A program made the translations under genes and the position numbers. Shown in pieces: positions 20,875 through 33,167 of a stretch of DNA of 64,000 nt (position 1 is its first letter; each line of letters begins with the position of its first letter). The notes beneath the pieces were generated by a model. The model was not told the origin of the DNA, did not search any database, and saw only the letters and a program-made list of their open reading frames with translations. The stretch comes from Mimachlamys varia (taxonomy: Eukaryota; Mollusca; Bivalvia; Pectinida; Pectinidae): positions 13,264,001 through 13,328,000 of the forward strand of contig OX392527.1 in NCBI GenBank assembly GCA_947623455.1, given 5' to 3'.

Positions 20875-22610
20875 ATCAAAGAATGTTTTCATTATCATTT
20901 TATCATTATTAAAAATAATACATATATTTTATTAAATTTGATTGATTAATGATACTATCAGAATATGTCAAGTTACTGTATGAAGATTCTGTAATTACAG
21001 GAGATCTTCCTTTACATGGCTGAAACATGCCATACGTAACAATTTTCATGAATCAATGTCACTTAGGGCTATTCCAGAATCAACTGGTACTTTTTCAGAG
21101 ACGCAACCATCCATCAAATATTAAGAGATTTAATATACCGGTAAAGAATAGAATGGAGATCAGGTTTTAATCCCACCACCCTTGATATAATTATACAGGT
21201 GCCTTCCCACCTTCCTCTCAGGATTAATTATGGAATCACCCTCATATACATACAGCTGTTTCCATAGTCAAGGTCACAGGGGTAAAATTTGTTGAATGTG
21301 AACCACCAGAAGGCCTCTGGTGATTATTTTTGGACATATCAACAAAGAGTAGTCATTTTGATCAAATGAATGACCTTTCCCCTAGTTCAATATCATTGGT
21401 TAAATGTTGTTGTTGTTTTTTTTTTTTTTTAAATCTTAAACAATATCTTCTCCGAATACTTAACCAAAGGTCCAAGCTGATGATAATTTGCAGTAATATA
21501 CGGAAATAAAGGGCAATAAAGTTTGTTCAATGAATGACCTTCACCTGTATTCAAGGTTACAAAGGGGCAGGTCTGTTAAAAGCAACTTTGACAATTAACA
21601 TGCTATGATGAAGGGCTCTGAAGTCTGGAAATGAATAACCATGACCAACCTTCAATGTTATGGGTCATATTTGTTAAAACTTGTCAACGGTTATTTCAGA
21701 ATAAATAATAAATCAAGGGTGGTGATATTTAGCCAGCTGTAACATACCAGAATGTAGGGTTATAATTTTTTTCACAACTAAATTACCTTGACATGCTAGA
21801 ATGTAGGGTTATATTTTTTTTATCATAACTAAATTATTTTGACCCAATTCCATAAAGAACATCTTCAACAATTTTTGTGCTGATAAAGGATTATATGGTT
21901 GATCTTGACTCCATTTTCAGGTCACATGTTTCAATTATTTAAAACATTCAGTGAACTTTTAAATTAAGAAATAGGTAGGTTGATTTTCTGACCGGATTAA
22001 TTTTGCAATGTAGGATATAATGCAGACATGGCTTTTCCAACTTCATTCATAACAAAAAAGTTATGTTCAAATTTTCCTTCAAAGATTAGTATGGCTTCAC
22101 TTGAGGCTAAGAATCAATCAATTTATTTATTTAATTTACTCTTAATAGACTTGATTTGCTATAAGGGCTGAGCTGAAATTGGGTGAAAAAAGAAATTAAC
22201 AATATCATTACCAAGGGTATGCACAGAGACATCAACAATAACAACAAAACAGAAGAGAACTTTTGTCATTTGTTTTTATTTTAGATATTTTCATGCAAAG
22301 ATTTGTTTTAACAGGTCTCAATTACAAACCAGATAAATATAAAATTTGATTGCACTACTTGTAGCTATAACATTTGCATAGCACACTTAAATAATAAACA
22401 ACAATTCAAAACCAGACTAACATAAACAGGGCTATGATATATAATGGTGAGAGTAGATTTAGATAGAACTGTACTCAACAGTACAACCTGTCTAGAATAA
22501 CCAAAATGAGACAATCTTTTCTGAAACACTGCAGAGTCATCTGATGGTACATGTAGCTATAGGTTTCTCCAAACAGATGCGGTACTGTATTTCAATGTCA
22601 TTGAAGTTAA
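20875..22610. other. REXO5 3' flank and degenerate tandem-core element
   Basis: Presumed 3' UTR and intergenic DNA; ATTAAA-type hexamers lie at about 20905-20935. 21240-21680 holds decayed units of the tandem-core family (CAAGGTCACAGGGGT, AAAGTTTGTTCAATGAATGA). No other gene seen. Confidence 0.6.
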
Positions 22611-22611
22611 C

Positions 22612-24800
22612 AACAGGAGGTGAGAGGGGTATTGTATTTACTATTTCATTGAAGTTAACAACAGGAGGTGAAAGGGGTATTGTATTTATTATTTCATTGT
22701 AGTTGAGAGGGATATTGTATTTAATATTTCATTGAAGTTAACAACAGGAGTTGAGAGGGGGTATTGTATTTACTATTGTATTGTAGTTGAGAGGGGGTAT
22801 TGTATTTACTATTGTATTGTAGTTGAGAGGGGTATTGTATTTACTATTGTATTGTAGTTGAGAGGGGTATTGTATTTACTATTGTATTGTAGTTGAGAGG
22901 GGGTATTGTATTTACTATTGTATTGTAGTTGAGAGGGGTATTGTATTTACTATTTCATTGTAGTTGAGAGGGGTATTGTATTTACTATTGTATTGTAGTT
23001 GAGAGGGGGTATTGTATTTACTATTGTATTGTAGTTGAGAGGGGGTATTGTATTTACTATTGTATTGTAGTTGAGAGGGGGTATTGTATTTACTATTGTA
23101 TTGTAGTTGAGAGGGGGTATTGTATTTACTATTGTATTGTAGTTGAGAGGGGTATTGTATTTACTATTGTATTGTAGTTGAGAGGGGGTATTGTATTTAC
23201 TATTGTATTGTAGTTGAGAGGGGGTATTGTATTTACTATTGTATTGTAGTTGAGAGGGGGTATTGTATTTACTATTGTATTGTAGTTGAGAGGGGTATTG
23301 TATTTACTATTGTATTGTAGTTGAGAGGGGGTATTGTATTTACTATTGTATTGTAGTTGAGAGGGGGTATTGTATTTACTATTGTATTGTAGTTGAGAGG
23401 GGGTATTGTATTTACTATTTCATTGTAGTTGAGAGGGGTATTGTATTTACTATTTCATTGAAGTTAACAACAGGAGGTGAAAGGGGTATTGTATTTATTA
23501 TTTCATTGTAGTTGAGAGGGATATTGTATTTAATATTTCATTGAAGTTAACAACAGGAGTTGAGAGGGGGTATTGTATTTACTATTGTATTGTAGTTGAG
23601 AGGGGGTATTGTATTTACTATTGTATTGTAGTTGAGAGGGGTATTGTATTTACTATTTCATTGTAGTTGAGAGGGGTATTGTATTTACTATTGTATTGTA
23701 GTTGAGAGGGGGTATTGTATTTACTATTTCATTGTAGTTGAGAGGGGTATTGTATTTACTATTTCATTGTAGTTGAGAGGGGTATTGTATTTACTATTTC
23801 ATTGTAGTTGAGAGGGGTATTGTATTTACTATTGTATTGTAGTTGAGAGGGGGTATTGTATTTACTATTTCATTGTAGTTGAGAGGGGTATTGTATTTAC
23901 TATTGTATTGTAGTTGAGAGGGGGTATTGTATTTACTATTTCATTGTAGTTGAGAGGGGTATTGTATTTACTATTGTATTGTAGTTGAGAGGGGGTATTG
24001 TATTTACTATTGTATTGTAGTTGAGAGGGGTATTGTATTTACTATTGTATTGTAGTTGAGAGGGGGTATTGTATTTACTATTGTATTGTAGTTGAGAGGG
24101 GTATTGTATTTACTATTGTATTGTAGTTGAGAGGGTTATTGTATTTACTATTGTATTGTAGTTGAGAGGGGTATTGTATTTACTATTGTATTGTAGTTGA
24201 GAGGGGGTATTGTATTTACTATTGTATTGTAGTTGAGAGGGGGTATTGTATTTACTATTTCATTGTAGTTGAGAGGGGTATTGTATTTACTATTTCATTG
24301 TAGTTGAGAGGGGTATTGTATTTACTATTTCATTGAAGTTAACAACAGGAGGTGAGAGGGTTATTGTATTTACTATTGTATTGTAGCTGAGAGGGGTATT
24401 GTATTTACTATTTCACTGAAGTTAACAACAGGAGGTGAGAGGGGGTATTGTATTTACTATTGTATTGTAGTTGAGAGGGGGTATTGTATTTACTATTGTA
24501 TTGTAGTTGAGAGGGGGTATTGTATTTACTATTTCATTGTAGTTGAGAGGGGTATTGTATTTACTATTTCATTGTAGTTGAGAGGGGTATTGTATTTACT
24601 ATTTCATTGAAGTTAACAACAGGAGGTGAGAGGGTTATTGTATTTACTATTGTATTGTAGCTGAGAGGGGTATTGTATTTACTATTTCACTGAAGTTAAC
24701 AACAGGAGGTGAGAGGGGGTATTGTATTTACTATTTCATTGAAGTTAACAACAGGAGGGGGGGAGGTATTGTATTTACTATTTCACTAATTTTAAAAGTT
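22612..24800. repeat. 35/36-bp minisatellite, about 60 copies
   Basis: Units of GTTGAGAGGGGTATTGTATT + TACTATTGTATTGTA, with a G4/G5 length difference and a second variant containing TTTCATTGAAGTTAACAACAG. The longer GAAGTTAACAACAGGAGGTG variants recur at both ends and near 23460-23570 and 24340-24760, indicating block duplication. Intergenic. Confidence 0.96.
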
Positions 24801-27800
24801 AACAACAGCAGGTGAGCGGTAGGGCTGGGCTGTTTTACCAGTATACCGCGGTATAATGTTGTGATGGTATGTACTGTGGTACATTTGTCCTATACCGATT
24901 TTTTGGGAACTTAGGTATACAACTAATTCCAATATGGTTTAATTGTAATTTCCTATAAGTTGAATTTGCTGATTAACTAGGACAGACATAGCTTCACCCA
25001 AACAATATTAGAGGACAATACTGGTAATACATATATAAACTTACACCAACAATCTGGATACATTACATTTATAACGGTAATATAAATCTTTACACCAACA
25101 ATCTGGATACATTGCATTACTTGTAATACAAATTTTTATTAAATTTTTACCAGTGAAATATCAGAAAATATCAACTTGATCAAAATTATATCATCACTTC
25201 TTGTATCATCACTAATGATGATATACATGTAAGTTTGGGTCCGATATATCATTGCACACTGTTTGTGTACTATTTTTCTGTTATTCTAAAATGAGATCAT
25301 ATAAAGTAGGGAAATCAAATACCTTTAAAGTATTATAGAACATTAATAGATATCTAATTGATGTTATTGATATGTTTTTGTATTTTCACTATATTTTGAA
25401 CAAAACATAGAAGTTCATCCTGTGGCATATTAATTAGGCACTTCGTCCCGATTAGTTGCAACCGCAAATTTTAAAAATGAAATCAAACTTTTGGGAATTT
25501 TGAAAATGTAATAAAAAGAAAATTCAAGGGTTTCCAATAAATATCAAATATATTTCATTCGAAAGGCAGATTTTAAAAATATTTTCACTCGTGCTACACA
25601 CTCGTGAAAGTATAAAAAAAATCTGCAATACTCGTGAAATATATTTGATATTTAACAGGGAAACCATTGAATATCCTCTATACACCAACAATCTTAATAC
25701 ATTGTATTACCGGTAAAATAAATCTACACCAACAATTTAGATACACTGTATCAGTGGTAATATTCTGGATCTAATGTATAACTAAAACCGTAATGCTTGC
25801 TTAAGTTTGTAAATCACAATTCTTGATGAAGGAAGAAAATCATATTAAGTTAAAAATGCATGCAACAAGATCAATTTACACGGAAATCCTACTGGGTAAA
25901 TTAGTCTGTATCTTGTTACTCTTAATTTCTATAAATAAATAACAATCAATATTGATGCTACTGTGCACCTTAGTTCACATAACTAATATTTAACATGGGA
26001 GTCTATGTTAACATTGTGAGCATGCAGTAAAACCTTTATTACACCTGTATCAACAAACACCATAAAAACTGAACATAGATTAAGACTTTGAAACATAACC
26101 AGATAGTTATTTAAAGAAAAGTATCACCTTCGCTTTTGAACTTAACAATCATCACCATATTTTAAAGCAAAATTTTAAAGCTAGTTTTGGTCTTAACTGT
26201 TGAAATTATAATTTGAAAAGTTAGAAGTGGTTGAGCTTACTCCTCTAGCTGTATAAAGAACTATAAATCACAACCTCAACACGTTTCTATCTTATACAGC
26301 ACTCAATATAATCCTAGAATATTTCCTATCGCAGGACAGTTAACCTAATCAACAAAGTGAATTTGTTCATGGGGCATCAAACATCACTACCCTGAAACAT
26401 TTGATCTGGGGGAGTTAAAAACACATACTCTTTATGATTGCTATGAACAATTTATAAACTTTTTATGGTAGCCGCTATAAACACTGCGACCTGGAGTATC
26501 AGTTTATCAGAACTAAAAACACTTCATATAATACTGTTCATTTACAGGATCTGCAGGTATTATGTATGTATATGTCAATTAGTATATCAGGTGTAAAATA
26601 AAATAGTGTCGTAACTGACAATGAAAAAATATCAATTCAGTTTGGAGCAGTATACATTAATTTCTCCTAACTTTGAATATACATGCATATTTTAGTGCCT
26701 TATGCGTTGGAAATAAACACTAAATTTTGATTGCACTAATCAGTTTCTGTATTGTCTGATATTTTTAGGGTGCACTAGTTCATCAATGATCTAGTATGTT
26801 ATATTTTGACAATTAGAAGTTAAAGTACACATCAATGAGACTCGTGGTTACAGTATACATTCACATACGGGGATCATTAAAATGATAAACTTCATGGTGG
26901 TAGCTCAGATCTCCAACGATATTTTTGTTCTCTTTAGATTTGGACCATCAGATTTCAAAGATGAACTAGTTAAAACAATTTGATTTGCCTTTTCTGAAAG
27001 AACTGATACATAGGTGTTAACCTCTGAAACCTCCAATGGGGGAGATCTCCCCCCATTCCACATTTCCAATGAGGGAGAAAGTGCATGAAATATGTCTAAA
27101 ACTGCATTGCTCAATTTGTTTTCCCCTTTTCATGTATCAAAACAACTTCAAAAAGTATTCATTTGATCCAGACACACATATTATGGTCATTACACACACC
27201 CTACATTAACTAGGATATCATTTTACCACAGGATGTAAATTTTGAGTTTGTGTGAGTTTGGACTTAAATGGGGGAGATTTCGAGGGAGATTGGTAAATTA
27301 TGGTCAAAATTATTGGATGAAAACTGTTTTCCTGAGAAGAGGAAGAAGAGGAGGGGACCAGAGTTGACTGGGGTTCCAACCATACACATTATATGGTATA
27401 CTATCATGTTACCGACTACGCTAGACCTTGTCAAGTTTTAGTCCTACTGCAGTTATACAGGGGAGATTACTCCACATGGGAAAAACACCGAGCCGATGGA
27501 CATGGATCCTGAACTGTCACAACACAGTATAAATACAGGATACTTTGATAGTTGACATACATGTAAACCTCAGAACTGTTATATTTCTGTTTAAGTGATG
27601 TTGTGATTATCATTCACACAACACTAAACAAAATGATAATCATCAGTCTACTTTATGTCCAGAAAACTAAATTAAGTGCTGTTTGTTAAACATCATACAT
27701 AATCAGAGTATTAAATGTTTCTCACATCTTCAATGAGCTTGTAACACCAACAACATGCAAGCTAACAATTTTGAGACAATGCAAGCATACTAGACTGACA

Positions 27801-27980
27801 AAGCTAGATGTTTTTATATACATGTACAATTATATACATTTATTATGTCATTACTTTTTTACTATTTTGAGACATTAAAATTTCCCTGCCAACACAGAAG
27901 TTCTCTCGAGCTCTCACACTATTATATACACAATAACTTAGCTGCATCTACATAACATCACAACATCACTAATATTTAGC
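24801..27980. other. Intergenic, AT-rich, with repeat fragments
   Basis: 24830-24900 (GGGCTGGGCTGTTTTACCAG and the following TATACCGCGGTATA) looks like the end of a DNA transposon. A CACCAACAATCTGGATACAT motif recurs at 25050, 25095 and 25685. About 26930-27300 shares segments, inverted, with 48700-48870 (GGAGATCTCCC and flanks). No gene seen. Confidence 0.5.
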
Positions 27981-29880
27981 CTCCAAGCTAGTGTATCATT
28001 CTCATTAACAAACACCAGTCTGTTATATATAGCCTTCTAGTGTATCATTCTCATTAACAACAGTCTGTTATATATAGCCTTCCAGTGTATCATTCTCATT
28101 AACAAACACCAGTCTGTTATATATAGCCCCCCCAGTGTATCATTCTCATTAACAAACACCAGTCTGTTATATATAGCCTCCCAGTGTATCATTCTCATTA
28201 ATAAACACCAGTCTGTTATATATAGCCTCCCAGTGTATCATTCTCATTAACAAACACCAGTCTGTTATATATAGCCTCCCAGTGTATCATTCTCATTAAC
28301 AAACACCAGTCTGTTATACATAGCCTCCCAGTGTATCATTCTCATTAACAAACACCAGTCTGTTATATATAGCCTCCCAGTGTATAATTCTCATTAACAA
28401 ACACCAGTCTGTTATATATTGCCTCCCAGTGTGTCATTCTCATTAACAAACACCAGTCTGTTATATATAGCCTCCCAGTGTATCATTCTCATTAACAAAC
28501 ACCAGTCTGTTATATATAGCCTCCCAGTGTATCATTCTCATTAACAAACACTAGTCTGTTATATATAGCCTCCCAGTGTATCATTCTCATTAACAAACAC
28601 CAGTCTGTTATATATAGCCCCCCAGTGTATCATTCTCATTAACAAACACCAGTCTGTTATATATAGCCTTCTAGTGTATCATTCTCATTAACACCAGTCT
28701 GTTCTATAAAGCCTCCCAGTGTATCATTCTCATTAACAAACACCAGTCTGTTATATATAGCCTCCCAGTGTATCATTCTCATTAACAAACACCAGTCTGT
28801 TATACATAGCCTCCCAGTGTATCATTCTCATTAACAAACACCAGTCTGTTATATATAGCCTCCCAGTGTATAATTCTCATTAACAAACACCAGTCTGTTA
28901 TATATTGCCTCCCTGTGTATCATTCTCATTAACAAACACCAGTCTGTTATATATAGCCTCCCAGTGTATCATTCTCATTAACAAACACCAGTCTGTTATA
29001 TATAGCCTCCCAGTGTATCATTCTCATTAACAAACACTAGTCTGTTATATATAGCCTCCCAGTGTATCATTCTCATTAACAAACACCAGTCTGTTATATA
29101 TAGCCCCCCAGTGTATCATTCTCATTAACAAACACCAGTCTGTTATATATAGCCTTCTAGTGTATCATTCTCATTAACACCAGTCTGTTCTATAAAGCCT
29201 CCCAATGTATCATTCTCATTAACAAACACCAGTCTGTTATATATAGCCTCCCAGTGTATCATTCTCATTAACAAACACCAGTCTGTTATATATAGCCTCC
29301 AAGTGTTTAATTCTCATTAACAAACACCAGTCTGTTATATATTGCCTCCCTGTGTATCATTCTCATTAACAAACACCAGTCTGTTATATATAGCCTCCCA
29401 GTGTATCATTCTCATTAACAAACACCAGTCTGTTATATATAGCCTCCCAGTGTATCATTCTCATTAACAAACACCAGTCTGTTATATATAGCCTCCCAGT
29501 GTATCATTCTCATTAACAAACACCAGTCTGTTATATATAGCCCCCCAGTGTATTATTCTCATTAACAAACACCAGTCTGTTATATATAGCCTTCTAGTGT
29601 ATCATTCTCATTAACACCAGTCTGTTATATATAGCCTCCCAGTGTATCATTCTCATTAACAAACACCAGTCTGTTATATATAGCCTCCAAGTGTATAATT
29701 CTCATTACCAAACACCAGTCTGTTATATATAGCCTCCAAGTGTATCATTCTCATTAACAAACACCAGTCTGTTACATATAGCCTCCCAATGTATCATTCT
29801 CTTTAACAAACACCAGTCTGTTATATATAGCCTTCCAGTGTATCATTCTCATTAACAAACGCCAGTCTGTTATACAGCTG
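27981..29880. repeat. 49-bp minisatellite with higher-order structure, about 38 copies
   Basis: 49-bp units: GCCTCCCAGTGTATCATTCT + CATTAACAAACACCAGTCTG + TTATATATA. Rare variants recur in the same order: the short unit with AACACCAGTCTGTTCTATAA appears near 28690 and again near 29180, about ten units apart, so blocks of units were copied together. Intergenic, left of NAA60's 3' end. Confidence 0.96.
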
Positions 29881-31020
29881 TATATCAGTGTTTTTAGCGT
29901 ATGCATATTTGCATATTTGCTTTTTTGTACAAAATCATAGGTTTTATATTTTTAGTGTATTCTTTTTTTAGTGGTGATCCAGCAACAATTATTAATCTTA
30001 GCATATGTATCAAATATTTTTTGAAAACCCTTGGGTATTGCATCAAATGTTACTGCGAAGGATACATTAGCACGACAATTTGCTGTTGTAGGGCCACTAA
30101 CGTTACACACCAGGTCGTACTTTGAGGTGATCATACAGTTTTGCCAACCACTTGCACCTAATGGATTCATCTTGTACTGTTTCGTCATACTGTATAATGA
30201 AACTAATTTTAGCGATAATTTTTTTTTTTTGCGATGGTTTATTGTCTTGAACATAGCGAAAATTAGACATTTGCTAAAAAAAAACCTGACATACGGTTTA
30301 TAGCATCTCGGTGTATTATAGCCTCATGTATAGCGTATTTTCTTTAACAAATACTGCTTTCATTTCTGTAAAAATGTTTACATATTTGCTTTGAAAATAT
30401 TCTTTGGGTCTGTAGAACCCGAATACAAATTCAGTTTTTTATTGGTGTTCCATCCTTTCACATAAATATATATAGAAGCAAAGTATAACGTCTAATATCA
30501 ATCGTTGATAAAATGTGAAAACCTGTTTGACTACAATAATCCAAGCTTCATATGCAATGTCTTGCAGCAAATATTCAAACGCTTTCTTCTATTTTCATCT
30601 TGAATACAAATATGTATTGCAGCTTGAACAATGCATTATTAGGTCAGTTATTACTGTATGTACATGTATAGAGCCTCTGCATGTGATATATAATCTAATA
30701 CCAATAAAGGAATGGTTGGGGAACTAAAACATAATACTACTCTGATATATAAAACATCTGGAAATGTAGTTCTGGAACACCTCCCTGGGGTAGGGATTTC
30801 ACACATGTCACAGTTATTGACATCAACAGGTAGCGCCTACAACAATACTGTCAAAGTTCTCCCTGCTATCACATATCACGAAAGTAAATTTAAACAAGAG
30901 AACACATTTTAGATTTTTCAAGATTCATATCCTCAAAATTGGAAGCACCATAATCATAAACTAATGGCATATACAGGCCTAATGTTCTGAAAGTCTTAAC
31001 TTTGATACCAACAGCAGCAG
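29881..31020. other. Intergenic sequence, nothing recognised
   Basis: AT-rich. Small frames exist on both strands but show no family resemblance or splice structure that I can support. Confidence 0.5.
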
Positions 31021-31029
31021 CGATAGGTC

Positions 31030-31880
31030 AAACATGGTTAACTTAGATACCAAAATCAGTGGTTGGTCTTACAATGCTACCTTAGATACCAACAGCAGTT
31101 GTCGGTCTAACACTGCTACCTTAGATACCAACAACAGTTGTCGGTCTAACAATGCTACCTTAGATACCAACAGTAGTTGTCGGTCTAACAATGCTACCTT
31201 AGATACAAACAGCAGTTTTCGGTCTAACAATGCTACCTTAGATACAAACAGCAGTTGTCGGTCTAACAATGCTACCTTAGATACCAACAGCAGTTGTCGG
31301 TCTAACAATGCTACCTTAGATACCAACAACAGTTGTCAGTCTAACAGTGCTACCTTAGATACCAACAACAGTTGTCGGTCTAACAATGCTACCTTAGATA
31401 CCAACAGTAGTTGTCGGTCTAACAATGCTACCTTAGATACCAACAACAGTTGTCGGTCTAACAATGCTACCTTAGATACCAACAACAGTTGTCGGTCTAA
31501 CAATGCTACCTTAGATACCAACAACAGTTGTCGGTCTAACAATGCTACCTTAGATACCAACAACAGTTGTCAGTCTAACAGTGCTACCTTAGATACCAAC
31601 AGTAGTTGTCGGTCTAACAATGCTACCTTAGATACAAACAGTAGTTGTCGGTCTAACAATGCTACCTTAGATACAAACAACAGTTGTCAGTCTAACAATG
31701 CTACCTTAGATACCAACAGCAATTGTCAGACTAACAATGCTACCTTAGATACAAACAGCAGTTGTCAGACTAACAGTGCTACCTTAGATACCAACAGCAG
31801 TTGTCGGTCTAACTGTGCTACCTTAGATACCAAAATCAGTTGTCGGTCTAACAATGCTACCTTAGATACCAATTTGATAC
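31030..31880. repeat. 39-bp minisatellite, about 22 copies
   Basis: 39-bp units of TACCTTAGATACCAACAGCA + GTTGTCGGTCTAACAATGC. The length is a multiple of three and units lack stops, so it reads as a 287-residue 13-mer repeat on + and as repeats on -. There is no evidence that it is expressed. Confidence 0.95.
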
Positions 31881-33167
31881 TGTTTGTTTATAAATGATCC
31901 TTTTGTATCTCTACAAGATCGATGTCAGTTCATTGGAAGAAGGACTAGAGTAATGTAAGAAAATGTACTTATAAGGTTATAGAACTGATATATTCCTTAC
32001 CTAAATCAGTTAACAGCACAAGTAATAGCATAACAACATTTTATACTTACAATCTTCATCACTTAATAAACTCACGCATTATTATGTATTGTGCTGCATT
32101 TTAACACAATAAAAGGTATACCATTATTTACTGTACCAACTACCAACCTCTCAACTTGTCCATGCAATAACACTTACACACTAGGGGTTGGCAGTGATAA
32201 TCATCCATATATCACAATATTAGTTCATCAATATATGTTGTTATTGTGTATGTAAACATTTTTGAAATGGCATTATATTGTAATTTTTCCAATTGTTGCT
32301 GAAGTGATGTTCTCTTTTCAGTCTATTACAAAAAGAATTTTAAGAGTCAATATAAGTAGGTATAGGGTTTTTGAAAGAATAGAGAATTCTAAATTTTCAC
32401 ATTCCAATTGCAATATGTAACTCATGAGAAATGCCATTTAGAAAATAATGCCTATGTAAAACCTATCTTTATGTTTGAAAGTCTAAAGACAAGCTACTAG
32501 TCAGAGTATGACGGAAGACTTACTGGTAAACAGTTCTCCGAGTTTTCTTCTCGTGGTGTCCATGTTGAGAAAACATGCACAGTTCAGATGGTTAACAACA
32601 CAGGTCTTCATACAAAACATTAACAAAAGAATATTGTTTGACATCAAACCAAGTGTCAATAAATGTACCACGTAAATACTGGTCAAGTACCTTGTAGAAA
32701 AATACTGCCAAATCATTATTAGGTTGGTATCGAGTTTGGACGTACCTACTACCCCTGTCTAACATTCTACATTTAGCACTTTCTCACGTACAAAACATTT
32801 GTATCAAATACTGGATTTTCAAGTCACAAATCAGTTTTTAATTAGAATGGTTTGGTGAATAAGATGTTATATAAACATGTGTCTCTATAACACGACATTC
32901 ATACAACCATACTATAAAGCTATACCTGCATATTTATTGCACTTGTTGTCACAAATAATTTTGTACATTATACCTATTTCTGTTTTAATACCAGAGATAA
33001 AACTCCAAGTCAAAAACGAAATCCTTTTTGTTGGTTAACAATATGAATTTGACTGTTAAATAAATTAATTCACACTTTTCATGTAACAAAAGAAAACCTG
33101 ATACAATGGATGGTGGGACATGATGAGCTTTTGTACTCTGTGACACACAAACAGGCTGGAATGACAA
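31881..33167. other. 3' flank of NAA60, nothing else recognised
   Basis: Presumed NAA60 3' UTR and downstream DNA on the minus strand. TTTATT at about 32932 would read AATAAA on the minus strand, about 235 bp past the stop. No other gene seen. Confidence 0.5.

Noticed and set aside
24830..24910. GGGCTGGGCTG...TATACCGCGGTATA as a complete transposon
   Set aside because: Only one end is recognisable; no matching terminus or target duplication was found, so no element is called.
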